Shown here piece by piece: positions 7,988 to 15,312 of a stretch of DNA of 64,000 bases. A program made the position numbers and the translations under genes. Origin of the DNA: Hassallia sp050875635 (GTDB taxonomy: Bacteria > Cyanobacteriota > Cyanobacteriia > Cyanobacteriales > Nostocaceae); contig NZ_JBPAOH010000009.1 in assembly GCF_050875635.1 (NCBI RefSeq), positions 1 through 64,000 of the forward strand, in the 5' to 3' direction. The notes under the pieces are model-generated. The model was not told the DNA's origin, did no database searches, and saw only the letters and a list, made by a program, of their open reading frames with translations. Position 1 is the first letter of the stretch, and every line of letters begins with the position of its first letter.

Positions 7988-8728
7988 ATGCACGACGAGC
8001 AACGCTTGGAAGAACAAGCGGTTAGCAAAGCAGCAGAAATGCAGATGTCTAGCCAATTGGATCAAGCAGATAAAATAGAAGTAGATGTGCAAAGCGATCT
8101 GTGGAAACTACTTCAAGGACAAGCGGATGGAGTTTCTTTTTCAGGTAAGGGACTTGTGGTGCAAAAAGATGTCCGTCTAGAAGAATTAGTACTGCAAACG
8201 GATAAAGTTGATATCAATCTCTTCAGTGCTATTTTTGGCGAAGTTGAACTGAACCAACCAGTAAAAAGTATAGCTCGCGTTGTATTAAAAGAAGCAGATA
8301 TTAACCGTGCCTTGACATCAAACTACATTCGCAGCCAAATGCCAACTTTTGATTTGAATGTAGATGGTGAAATTGTCAGTTTGAAGCCGCAAGAAATACA
8401 AATGTTTTTACCTGGCGACGGCAAAATGAAATTTAATGGAACGGTATCAATACACGAAAAAGGTAATACTAACCAGTTAAGTTTCACGGCATTGCTTCGC
8501 CCACGCACGCAGACGCAACCAATAATGCTGGAAAGTTTCACTTGCACTGAAGGAGATGGCATTTCATTTGAAATAGTTACGGCATTAATGCAGAAGGTAA
8601 AAGAACTTGTGAATTTACCATACATTCAATTTGAGGGTATGGCGTTCCAAATCAAAAATATGGAAGTGCAAAAGGAAAGCATAAAAACTTTGGTAGAAAC
8701 TTATATCAAGCAAATACCTACAATGTGA
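7988..8728 (+). CDS. DUF2993 (LmeA-like) domain protein
   Basis: A 246-residue protein of the DUF2993 family, members of which bind or transport lipids at the membrane. The start is set at ATG 7988 because AAGGAG (7971-7976) lies at a suitable distance and because an upstream in-frame extension would be proline-rich read-through of C-rich repeat sequence. Typical features are paired beta-strand repeats such as SDLWKLLQGQADGVSFSGKG, DKVDINLFSAIFGEVELNQP and IQFEGMAFQIKNMEV. No signal peptide is seen. The gene lies between the P450 pair and crtO and may share transcription with either. Confidence 0.75.
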   Translation: MHDEQRLEEQAVSKAAEMQMSSQLDQADKIEVDVQSDLWKLLQGQADGVSFSGKGLVVQKDVRLEELVLQTDKVDINLFSAIFGEVELNQPVKSIARVVLKEADINRALTSNYIRSQMPTFDLNVDGEIVSLKPQEIQMFLPGDGKMKFNGTVSIHEKGNTNQLSFTALLRPRTQTQPIMLESFTCTEGDGISFEIVTALMQKVKELVNLPYIQFEGMAFQIKNMEVQKESIKTLVETYIKQIPTM

Positions 8729-8921
8729 AATGAAGACTTAATCCGCATCGACTGAACGCAGAGGAATGTATTAGACATTTACTTCTGCGTTACTTTGTGC
8801 TTTTATATTGATACTTTGTTTTTGTTTACAATAAAATGTGATTTATATAACTGCCGATTGATGTAATTTATTATTAACCTTTTGTAATATTAAAAGAGTT
8901 ACTTAATTCAATATTGCAATT

Positions 8922-10601
8922 ATGGAAACCTATGATGTAGTTATTATCGGTGCAGGACATAATGGGCTGGTTTGTGCAGCTTATCTGTTGAAAGCTGGTT
9001 ATAGCGTATTGCTACTAGAAAAGCGTTCTGTTCCCGGTGGTGCAGCGACAACTGAAGAATGTATACCAGAAGCACCGGGTTTTAAATTTAATCTCTGCGC
9101 GATCGACCACGAATTTATTCACCTAGGACCAGTTATTCAAGAATTAGAATTAGAAAAATATGGATTGGAATATTTAGAATGCGATCCAGTTACATTTTGT
9201 CCCCATCCTGATGGCAAATATTTCTTAGGACATAAGTCTTTAGAAAAGACTTGTGCAGAAATTGCTCGTTATAGCGATCGCGATGCCAAAAAATATGCAG
9301 AATATACAAAATACTGGCAGCACGCGCTAGGGGCAATGATTCCCATGTTCAATGCACCACCAAAGTCAGTTTTAGATATTTTGGGCAACTATGACATCGC
9401 AAAGATAAAAGATTTATTTTCTGTCATTGGTTCCCCATCGAAAACGCTGGACTTTGTTCGCACCATGCTAACCAGCGCTGAGGATATCCTTAACGAGTGG
9501 TTTGATTCAGAATTTCTCAAAGCACCCCTAGCAAGACTTGCAGCTGAACTCGGTGCCCCACCTTCACAAAAAACGATCGCCATTGGTGCAATTATGATGG
9601 CAATGCGTCACGACCCAGGTATGGCTAGACCTCGCGGTGGTACTGGCGCACTAGTGCAAGCATTAGTAAATTTAGTTACCAGCAAAGGCGGTGTTATCCT
9701 CACAGATCAGCACGTTGACAAAGTGATAATTGACGATAATAAAGCCGTTGGTGTGCGGGTTGCTGGTGGTAAAGAATATCGCGCTAAACACGGCGTAATT
9801 TCTAATATCGATGCCAAACGGTTATTTTTACAAATGACCGATAAAAACGATATTGATGCAGTCGATCCAGATTTATGGGAAAGATTAGAACGCCGCATCG
9901 TTAACAACAACGAAACTATCCTAAAGATAGATTTAGCTTTAGATGAACCGCTACGTTTTGAACACCACGAACACAAAGATGAGTATTTGATTGGTTCTAT
10001 CTTAATTGCAGATTCCGTCACTCACGTTGAACAAGCACATAGTAAATGTACTTTGGGAGAGATTCCCGATTCTGACCCATCTATGTATGTGGTGATGCCA
10101 AGCGCGTTAGATCCATCATTAGCACCACCAGGCAAACATACAGTCTGGATTGAGTTTTTTGCACCCTATCAAATCGCCGGCGCAGAAGGTACAGGTTTAA
10201 AAGGTACGGGTTGGACTGATGAATTGAAAAACAAAGTTGCTGACAGGGTAGTTGATAAATTGGCGCAGTATTCACCTAATGTGAAAAACGCCACTATAGC
10301 TCGTCGCGTCGAAAGTCCAGCCGAATTAGGTGAAAGATTGGGAGCATATAAAGGTAATTATTACCACATTGATATGACCCTAGATCAAATGATATTTTTC
10401 CGTCCCTTGCCAGAAATAGCGAATTACAAAACGCCAATTGATAATCTCTTTTTAACTGGTGCGGGAACTCATCCAGGTGGTTCAATTTCTGGGATGCCGG
10501 GACGCAATTGTGCGCGAGTTTTCTTGCAGAATAAGCATCCAATTACTCAGACTTTGAAGGATGCGCGAGACTCGATTCTGTCAACGTTTAAGATTAATTA
10601 G
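8922..10601 (+). CDS. crtO: CrtO-type carotenoid ketolase, paralogue 1
   Basis: A 559-residue FAD-dependent oxidoreductase of the CrtI/CrtO family. The N-terminal Rossmann dinucleotide site is VVIIGAGHNGLVCAAYLLKA followed by LLLEKRSVPGG. The C-terminal FAD-contacting signature is NLFLTGAGTHPGGSISGMPG with NCARVFL. CrtO in cyanobacteria converts beta-carotene to echinenone (4-keto groups), whereas CrtI-type members are desaturases; overall sequence and length favour CrtO. By eye most residues match the second copy at 18474. The start is preceded by TTGCAATT, conserved in front of both copies. A hairpin with a T-rich tail follows at 10654-10690. Confidence 0.85.
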   Translation: METYDVVIIGAGHNGLVCAAYLLKAGYSVLLLEKRSVPGGAATTEECIPEAPGFKFNLCAIDHEFIHLGPVIQELELEKYGLEYLECDPVTFCPHPDGKYFLGHKSLEKTCAEIARYSDRDAKKYAEYTKYWQHALGAMIPMFNAPPKSVLDILGNYDIAKIKDLFSVIGSPSKTLDFVRTMLTSAEDILNEWFDSEFLKAPLARLAAELGAPPSQKTIAIGAIMMAMRHDPGMARPRGGTGALVQALVNLVTSKGGVILTDQHVDKVIIDDNKAVGVRVAGGKEYRAKHGVISNIDAKRLFLQMTDKNDIDAVDPDLWERLERRIVNNNETILKIDLALDEPLRFEHHEHKDEYLIGSILIADSVTHVEQAHSKCTLGEIPDSDPSMYVVMPSALDPSLAPPGKHTVWIEFFAPYQIAGAEGTGLKGTGWTDELKNKVADRVVDKLAQYSPNVKNATIARRVESPAELGERLGAYKGNYYHIDMTLDQMIFFRPLPEIANYKTPIDNLFLTGAGTHPGGSISGMPGRNCARVFLQNKHPITQTLKDARDSILSTFKIN

Positions 10602-10605
10602 TTAA

Positions 10606-10633
10606 GTAGGGTGCGTTAACAAAGTAACGCACC
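10606..10633. repeat. GGTGCGTTA/TAACGCACC short inverted repeat
   Basis: GGTGCGTTA and its complement flank a short loop just after the crtO stop codon. A longer relative (GTAGGGTGCGTTA arms) lies at 35610-35645 and a diverged one at 33603-33630. Confidence 0.6.
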
Positions 10634-10653
10634 ATTGTCTACGTATGTTACTT

Positions 10654-10690
10654 CCCCTCAGCTTTTTTTGGCGCTGGGGGGATTTTATTT
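10654..10690 (+). terminator. Probable rho-independent terminator after crtO paralogue 1
   Basis: CCCCTCAGC pairs with GCTGGGGG (one bulged base) around a T-rich loop and is followed by ATTTTATTTT. Position and polarity fit termination of the crtO transcript. Confidence 0.5.
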
Positions 10691-10708
10691 TCTGCTTCGG
10701 CTATTGAA

Positions 10709-10801
10709 TAGACCTCTTGCATAAATATTATTTTGCCTCACGCACTTGTCGCAGAGGCGCAGAGAAAGAGAGGAAATTTAGGAATGAGTGCAAAAGGTCT
10801 A
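10709..10801. mobile_element. MITE-like element with 13-bp terminal inverted repeats
   Basis: The ends TAGACCTCTTGCA (10709) and TGCAAAAGGTCTA (to 10801) are inverted repeats with one mismatch and bound a 93-bp non-coding interior. No transposase is inside. The right end touches the stop codon of the ribbon-helix-helix gene. Confidence 0.6.
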
Positions 10802-10802
10802 A

Positions 10803-11006
10803 TCAAGGTTGGTTGTCTTTTGATCGCTCTTGCTTTGGTTGTAACTCCTCTAGCATTTGAGGTTCGTTCTGCTTAACCCATTCCTCTATCAGTTCTGATA
10901 TCACTTGACTTATATCTTTACCTTGATAGGCAACGATCGCCTTAAAACGTCGCTGTAGTTGTCGCTCTACATAAGCTTTGAATTGGTCTCGTGGCATTAG
11001 AAGCAT
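10803..11006 (-). CDS. Small ribbon-helix-helix-like DNA-binding protein
   Basis: A 67-residue protein, MLLMPRDQFKAYVERQLQRR onwards. The stretch RRFKAIVAYQGKDISQVI plus SELIEEWVKQNE has the strand-helix-helix spacing of CopG/Arc-type regulators and plasmid-type antitoxins; the tail is polar and charged. No toxin gene is adjacent. A repeated AT-rich operator-like site lies about 50 bp upstream (11059-11092), consistent with autoregulation. The assignment rests on fold-pattern resemblance and not on a named family. Confidence 0.55.
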   Translation of the reverse strand: MLLMPRDQFKAYVERQLQRRFKAIVAYQGKDISQVISELIEEWVKQNEPQMLEELQPKQERSKDNQP

Positions 11007-11058
11007 TGTTACTACCTGACAAAACCATAAAGCATAGAAGCACTATCTCAGATTTTTA

Positions 11059-11092
11059 TACTAAAATACTTTAGTACTATAATACTAAAATA
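11059..11092. promoter_or_regulatory. Operator-like palindrome and direct repeats upstream of the RHH gene
   Basis: TACTAAAATACTTTAGTA (11059-11076) is a near-palindrome, and TACTAAAATA recurs at 11083-11092, 24 bp from its first occurrence. TATAAT at 11078-11083 could be a -10 element. Iterated half-sites of this type are usual for ribbon-helix-helix repressors; binding is inferred. Confidence 0.45.
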
Positions 11093-11096
11093 ATAA

Positions 11097-11136
11097 AAAG
11101 CCAGTCCCGAAGCCTGGTAAGCACTGGACTGGCTTT
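11097..11136 (-). terminator. 11-bp stem hairpin with T-run on the minus strand
   Basis: AAAGCCAGTCC (11097-11107) is the exact complement of GGACTGGCTTT (11126-11136). On the minus strand the stem is followed by TTTTATTATTTT, as in an intrinsic terminator. It would stop leftward transcription before it reaches the RHH promoter region. On the plus strand it would lie in the leader of the small pseudogene at 11165. Confidence 0.45.
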
Positions 11137-11164
11137 ACTCCCACAAAAGAGAGCAAATCTAATT

Positions 11165-11345
11165 ATGTCTTACAGAAACCGCTTGAACAACTGGGCGATC
11201 GCTCGTCTATTGGACAGTAATCAATGGGTTATCATTGCCAGATTCCGTATTAGGTAGTAACGCAGATGGACATCTTCTGTTTCTTCGTCGCACCATGCCT
11301 GATGTACAGTTAAAAGTCGTGTTTGATGTAACAGAGGATGCTTAG
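11165..11345 (+). pseudogene. Small conserved cyanobacterial protein upstream of xisH, frameshifted (copy 1)
   Basis: The first part reads MSYRNRLNNWAIARLLDSNQ then WVIIARFR and stops at 11255-11257. The second part, in another frame, reads SNADGHLLFLRRTMPDVQLK then VVFDVTEDA and stops at 11343-11345. Together they would form one protein of about 60 residues, a type I associate with the region just upstream of xisH genes in heterocystous cyanobacteria. A single frame error near 11250 separates the halves. The C-terminal half is duplicated at 13644-13730. Function unknown. Confidence 0.6.
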
Positions 11346-11396
11346 GGTGGAGAAGCGATCGCATGGCATAAAATTAAGTCAATAAGAGAAATTTAA

Positions 11397-11687
11397 ATGC
11401 CTTCACGCGATATTTACCACAACACTGTCAAAAATGCCCTACTCAAAGATGGATGGACGATTACTCACGATCCTCTCAGACTTGAGTGGGGTAAAAAAGA
11501 TTTAAGTACGTAAGCGAAATTAAATATAAAATTTATTCTTACTTCGTAGTGAGCGCTGAAGCGCTCAAACAAAGAGTTTTAAAGACTTTAGCCCTCACTA
11601 CTTGGTAAACTATTATTAAATAAAGGTCGTGTCAAGTTAATTGTATTTGACCCTCACACAGAGCTTATTCTCAAATGGATACCCTAG
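11397..11687 (+). pseudogene. xisH: xisH, middle replaced by a MITE-like insert (copy 1)
   Basis: The N-terminal 38 codons, MPSRDIYHNTVKNALLKDGW then TITHDPLRLEWGKKDLS, end at a TAA (11511). The C-terminal end, KLLLNKGRVKLIVFDPHTEL then ILKWIP, is preserved at 11607-11687 and overlaps the xisI start, as in intact xisH-xisI pairs. Roughly 75 codons with the PD-(D/E)XK-like core are missing, replaced by about 95 bp containing the inverted-repeat element at 11546-11602. XisH and XisI were named for a role in fdxN-element excision in Anabaena; their biochemical activity is unclear. Not functional here. Confidence 0.8.
11546..11602. mobile_element. MITE-like insert inside xisH
   Basis: The outer ends GTAGTGAGCGCT and AGCCCTCACTAC are imperfect inverted repeats; the interior contains the small hairpin GAGCGCTGAAGCGCTC. 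It occupies the gap between the two surviving ends of xisH. Confidence 0.5.
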
Positions 11688-12010
11688 AAAGTTATCGGCA
11701 AATTACCCTGAAGATTCTTTCCGAGTATGCTGCTATTCCCTATGCATACGGTGACATTAAAAGCGAAGTTGTTTTTGATAGTACAAATAACCGTTATTTA
11801 CTGCTAAATGTGGGATGGGATGGAGAACGCAGGGTTCATGGTTGTATAGTTCATATCGACATCATTAATGGCAAAATCTGGATTCAGCGCGACGGAACTG
11901 AACATGGTATAGCCGATGACTTGACAAAAGCTGGAATTCCTAAAGACCACATTGTATTAGGTTTTAGAGAACCTGAACTTAGGCAGTATACAGGATACGC
12001 TGTGGCATAA
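11675..12010 (+). CDS. xisI: XisI-family protein
   Basis: A 111-residue XisI family member: MDTLESYRQITLKILSEYAA, a central SEVVFDSTNNRYLLLNVGWD, VHIDIINGKIWIQRDGTEHG and the conserved C-terminal segment LTKAGIPKDHIVLGFREPE. Length is complete. XisI is named as a companion of XisH for excision of the nif fdxN element in Anabaena, but multiple xisH/xisI pairs occur in many cyanobacteria without such an element, so the general role is open. It starts inside the last codons of the broken xisH (13-bp overlap) and may be translationally orphaned. Confidence 0.85.
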   Translation: MDTLESYRQITLKILSEYAAIPYAYGDIKSEVVFDSTNNRYLLLNVGWDGERRVHGCIVHIDIINGKIWIQRDGTEHGIADDLTKAGIPKDHIVLGFREPELRQYTGYAVA

Positions 12011-12084
12011 GGGTACTTTCGATCTTGATATGGGAATACTTTTAAACAGGGCTACTGCCTTTTTGTTTACTAAAATAACACCTT

Positions 12085-12251
12085 ATGTCCCTGAATGAAA
12101 TTATTACCAAACTGACACCTGAGCAAGAAGCTTTAATTCCAGTTTATCGGGAAAGTGGCGAAAAATTGCATTTTCAACTGAGAGAATTGATAGAGAAAAA
12201 GCGGCTGAAGCGGTGAAAGCCGTCTACGCTGCGATTAGCTTAAATAGTTAG
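12085..12251 (+). pseudogene. N-terminal fragment of a conserved cyanobacterial protein, frameshifted
   Basis: The frame MSLNEIITKLTPEQEALIPV then YRE continues, after a one-base shift, as KWRKIAFSTERIDREKAAEA then VKAVYAAISLNS and stops. LTPEQEALIPVYREKW followed by DREKAAEAVKAAYA is a recognisable N-terminus of large proteins in Nostocales (often annotated DUF6745 or leucine-rich-repeat-like; I am unsure of the domain name). Only about 55 codons remain. The rest of 12011-12462 shows no supportable gene. Confidence 0.5.
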
Positions 12252-12462
12252 GGATGTCCTCACATAACCGTATAAACTAAGCTTAGGCTTGACATCTAAA
12301 CGTTAGTTATGCAGTCAACGCCATATGCCTTGATTAAAATTTTCTTTTTTACTTCTTCGTGCTTTTTACTTCAGCATAGATGCTCTCTACCTTCTGCCTT
12401 AAAACCCATCACCAAAATTGCACGAGAATCCAAAAAAATCGCAACAATAATACTGCCATCAA

Positions 12463-13377
12463 ATGAAAATCAACTCAAAGCACTCAAACACATTCGATAG
12501 TATTGGCGTAGCAGCAGCTTTACTAACTGCTAGTGGCTGGAGTCTTGCAGGAATATTTATACGTTTATTACCTGATATTTCTGCTTATTGTATTGTTGCA
12601 GGAAGGTTTACAGTAGCTCTTGTTGTTATGATGCCCTTGTTATGGCTTCTTCAAAAAGACCGTATAACTTTTATTCGTTCGCTACAGTATGCCGAGTATT
12701 GGCATATGAGTGTTATTGTTGTTGGTTGTTGCACTCTAGGCACTACTGCTTTCCAAATGGCACCAGTAGGAGAAGTAACTCTCCTGATGAGTACTGCGCC
12801 GTTGTTCGTAGTTGTCTATAAGCTTTTGAATCGAGAGAAGATTCAGAAAAATGAATCGTTAGGGATTTTGTTTGCGCTTCTAGGCATTACTTTCATCCTG
12901 GTTCCGGAATTCTCTACTACCGAAACAGCTACCTTGCACCGTCTCTTAGGTAATGGACTGGCACTTCTTGTTGCATTATTGATGGCTTATTACGCTTTCA
13001 GATTTAGGCTGCTCAACCAACGCGGGCAAGCACCTGACGAGAAAATAGTTACACTTCTAACTCTTGCCTTAGGTAGCATAGTTTTATGGGCAGTAACAGC
13101 CGTCGTTCCTAACGCTATTAAAACAATTGTGTTAGACCAGCAAGTTTTAGTTGCATTTGCCGGACTAGGAATCATTTGTACTGCTATTCCAACATTAGGT
13201 TATGCAATAGCATCACGTCGTCTACCACCAATTCTTACTACCACAGTGTTACTGGTGGAACCTATATTTGCTGTCGTTTTTGCCTATCTAATCTTAAAAG
13301 AAGTTCCATCACCTCTACTTGTTCCTGGTGGCTTACTTGTGCTAGGTGGTCTAGTATTTATATCGAAAAGTAAGTAG
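12463..13377 (+). CDS. EamA-family (DMT superfamily) transporter
   Basis: A 304-residue integral membrane protein with about ten hydrophobic segments in two homologous halves, the EamA/RhaT layout. The first half has LLTASGWSLAGIFIRLLPD and GTTAFQMAPVGEVTLLMS; the second has GIICTAIPTLGYAIASRRLP and LLVEPIFAVVFAYLILKE, the conserved late helix pair. Such permeases export or import amino acids, nucleotides or other metabolites; the substrate is not predictable. Length is normal. The stop codon directly abuts a group II intron RT fragment, so the gene borders an old mobile-element junction. Confidence 0.85.
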   Translation: MKINSKHSNTFDSIGVAAALLTASGWSLAGIFIRLLPDISAYCIVAGRFTVALVVMMPLLWLLQKDRITFIRSLQYAEYWHMSVIVVGCCTLGTTAFQMAPVGEVTLLMSTAPLFVVVYKLLNREKIQKNESLGILFALLGITFILVPEFSTTETATLHRLLGNGLALLVALLMAYYAFRFRLLNQRGQAPDEKIVTLLTLALGSIVLWAVTAVVPNAIKTIVLDQQVLVAFAGLGIICTAIPTLGYAIASRRLPPILTTTVLLVEPIFAVVFAYLILKEVPSPLLVPGGLLVLGGLVFISKSK

Positions 13378-13379
13378 AG

Positions 13380-13457
13380 GATTGGTTAAAACAAATCGGA
13401 CTTGAATTAAAACCCAGTAAAACCAAAATTAGCCACACTGCGCGAGAAACTGAATGA
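13380..13457 (+). pseudogene. Group II intron reverse transcriptase/maturase fragment
   Basis: The frame DWLKQIGLELKPSKTKISHT then ARETE and stop matches the segment just after the RT palm of LtrA-like maturases (a WL..IGLELKPSKT.I.HT pattern). Only about 25 codons survive; no intron RNA domain V/VI was recognised nearby. Confidence 0.55.
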
Positions 13458-13640
13458 TGAACAAAGGTTTGAGCGGTAAACCGCTCACCCTTCTCTTCGA
13501 GACGCTGCGCGAACGCTCCTCGCCAGTCGCTCATGGGGGAGACCACGGCAGGTGCTTCAAGTCGGGAAACCCGCCCAACGCACTGCCTCCCCTTGGCGCT
13601 AGCCTCTCCCTTTGGGAGAAGACCGCGCTGGCTCACTACA
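13458..13640. repeat. Dispersed cyanobacterial repeat patchwork
   Basis: This stretch is built of short repeat motifs: GAGCGGTAAACCGCTC (palindrome), CGAGACGCTGCGCGAACG, AGTCGCTCATGGGGGAGACC, CAGGTGCTTCAAG and AACGCACTGCCTCCCC. The last block recurs at 53530-53647, and related ones at 14130-14230 and 38085-38140. Open frames through it are repeat-derived and not annotated. Confidence 0.6.
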
Positions 13641-13643
13641 AAC

Positions 13644-13730
13644 AATGCAGACGGACATCTTCTGTTTCTTCGTCGCACCATGCCCGATGTACAGTTAAAA
13701 GTCGTGTTTGATGTAACAGAGGATACTTAA
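13644..13730 (+). pseudogene. Duplicate C-terminal half of the xisH-upstream small gene (copy 2)
   Basis: It reads NADGHLLFLRRTMPDVQLKV then VFDVTEDT and stops, nearly identical in DNA to 11259-11345. The N-terminal half is absent; repeat sequence precedes it directly, with the junction at about 13643. Confidence 0.65.
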
Positions 13731-13781
13731 GTTGGAGAAGCGATCGCCTGCCATAAAATTAAGTCAATAAGAGAAATTTAA

Positions 13782-14000
13782 ATGCCTTCACGCGACATCT
13801 ACCACAATACTTTTAAAAATGTCCTACTCAAGGATAGATGTACGATTACCCACGACCCATTTAAACTTGAGTTAGGCAAAAAAAATTTATATGTTGACCT
13901 GCAAGCAGAGCAACTTATAGCTGCTGAAAATGCAGAACCCAAAATAGCAGTAGAAATTAAAAGTTTGGTTGATCGTTTTAATATTGACGACTTGGAATAA
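13782..14000 (+). pseudogene. xisH: xisH, C-terminally truncated (copy 2)
   Basis: A 72-codon frame starts MPSRDIYHNTFKNVLLKDRC and contains YVDLQAEQLIAAENAEPKIA then VEIKSLVDRFNIDDLE, followed by TAA. Full XisH proteins continue about 65 residues beyond this ExK-type nuclease core. The leader (GTAAATTTAAATG-type context and the preceding spacer) is duplicated from copy 1, 2385 bp upstream. No xisI follows. It might still give a short protein, but a complete function is unlikely. Confidence 0.75.
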
Positions 14001-14088
14001 ATTATATCAACTTCGGAGATTGCCGCGCAACGCTTGCAACATGCGATCGCTCTACGCTCGTTGTGTAAGCAATAATGTTTTATAAATC

Positions 14089-14299
14089 AGGACTTACGCT
14101 GTTAGACCTCTCGTTCCTCTCATTCCTCCGTGTCGCGCCAGGTGCTACAACGGGGGGAACCCCAACGCCAGATTGCTCAACGGAGGGAACCTCCGCACGC
14201 AACTGGCTCCGCAACGCACTGGCTTCTCTGCGTTCTCTGCGGTAGCCTTCGGCAAGCCGCTTGCGCGTCTACGTTATTCGTGACTCGTGCGTAAGTCCT
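14089..14299. mobile_element. MITE-like element with AGGACTTACGC terminal inverted repeats
   Basis: AGGACTTACGC (14089-14099) and GCGTAAGTCCT (14289-14299) are exact 11-bp inverted ends bounding 211 bp. The interior is repeat patchwork (CCTCTCGTTCCTCTCATTCC, CGCCAGGTGCTACAACG, GTTCTCTGCGGTAGCC) without a transposase. It fills most of the gap after xisH copy 2. Confidence 0.6.
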
Positions 14300-14393
14300 A
14301 TAAGTGATTAACCTGACTTGATATTACAGAATCATTTTAAGTGCGGATGCTTTAAATTATTCTACTTATTAGTAACTTTAAAGTCTTGATGCG

Positions 14394-15305
14394 ATGAAAA
14401 CACTTTTAAAACTTTTTAGCGAAGAACGCAACCAACTTGAGACAGATATTGACAAAATAATCAGCGTCGAGCAGGTAGTTAAGCTGGTTCAGAACCGACT
14501 CGATAACTTTGAAAGAATTTACATCAGCGAGTTAAATGTAGCTCAAGTACGTTTGGCTTCCTTTTTTTTGGATACGCTGCGGCAGTCCATTGCCACTCTT
14601 GCTGCGGCTAACTTTGCTCAAATCGCTCCAACAGAGCAAAAGCAAATTATTAACCAAGCTAGTAAGTTTTCCCCTAACAGGTTAATCCTAAAACTGCTAA
14701 AGGGACTAATTTATATAGGTATCTTAAGTTCGTTATTTTCCTTGACTAAAACTAGCCCTTTTGCATGGATGGCTATCTTGCTAACCTCTGTGCTTCTAGG
14801 GTTGGAAGTTGTGCTTCAACTCGAAAAAGACAAGTACGAAAATAATTCAACTGAGATATTAAAATTACCCCAACCTATTTTACGGGTTGATAGCAAAGTG
14901 CTTTTAGATAACCTTGCCGATGCTCTCAACACGATTGACCTAGCAGTCGCTAGAGTAAAAGAAGAAAACAAAAATGAAGACGATCGCAGCATAGAAGAAC
15001 TGCCAGAGTTATTGAATTTTATTCAAAGGCTAATGGGCGCATCAAAACTTAATAAACCAGAAATGACGATCGCACTAACAAAACTTCTACCACAGGTTTT
15101 AATGGAGCAGGGAATTTTTGCTCAGATTTACCGACCAAACGATGCCGATAGCGATCGCCAGTATTTTGACTTCGAGCCAAGTATCGACCCTGACACCAAA
15201 GATTACGTGACTATAACTCCTGCGTTGTTGAAAGGCGATCGCTTGCTGAGACGCGGACGGGTAATTGAGCCAGCATCCACCCCAATAACCGAGAATAACA
15301 AATAA
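14394..15305 (+). CDS. Hypothetical membrane protein paired with an Hsp70-like ATPase
   Basis: 303 residues. The N-terminal 100 are helical and polar (MKTLLKLFSEERNQLETDID onwards). Two membrane-spanning segments follow at about residues 104-118 and 122-142 (GLIYIGILSSLFSL; FAWMAILLTSVLLGLEVVL) with a very short turn, forming a hairpin. A charged cytoplasmic C-terminal region then holds DRSIEELPELLNFIQRLMG and ends near ENNK. No named domain is recognised. It lies 7 bp upstream of the Hsp70-like gene on the same strand, so the two almost certainly form an operon and may form a membrane complex. Confidence 0.65.
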   Translation: MKTLLKLFSEERNQLETDIDKIISVEQVVKLVQNRLDNFERIYISELNVAQVRLASFFLDTLRQSIATLAAANFAQIAPTEQKQIINQASKFSPNRLILKLLKGLIYIGILSSLFSLTKTSPFAWMAILLTSVLLGLEVVLQLEKDKYENNSTEILKLPQPILRVDSKVLLDNLADALNTIDLAVARVKEENKNEDDRSIEELPELLNFIQRLMGASKLNKPEMTIALTKLLPQVLMEQGIFAQIYRPNDADSDRQYFDFEPSIDPDTKDYVTITPALLKGDRLLRRGRVIEPASTPITENNK

Positions 15306-15312
15306 TAAGAGT

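Noticed and set aside
10803..11006. Toxin-antitoxin pair including the RHH gene
   Set aside because: No toxin-like gene adjoins it on the same strand, so only the regulator-like protein is reported.
11165..12010. Functional fdxN-element excision locus
   Set aside because: No recombinase (XisF-like) or nif gene is present, and both xisH copies are broken; only the family names carry that association.
12309..12500. Plus-strand frame of 63 codons just before the EamA gene
   Set aside because: Overlaps the EamA start in another frame, shows no domain and has low-complexity hydrophobic composition; probably chance.
13454..13730. Overlapping plus-strand frames of 65-85 codons
   Set aside because: Composed of dispersed repeat DNA running into the small-gene fragment; not a gene of its own.
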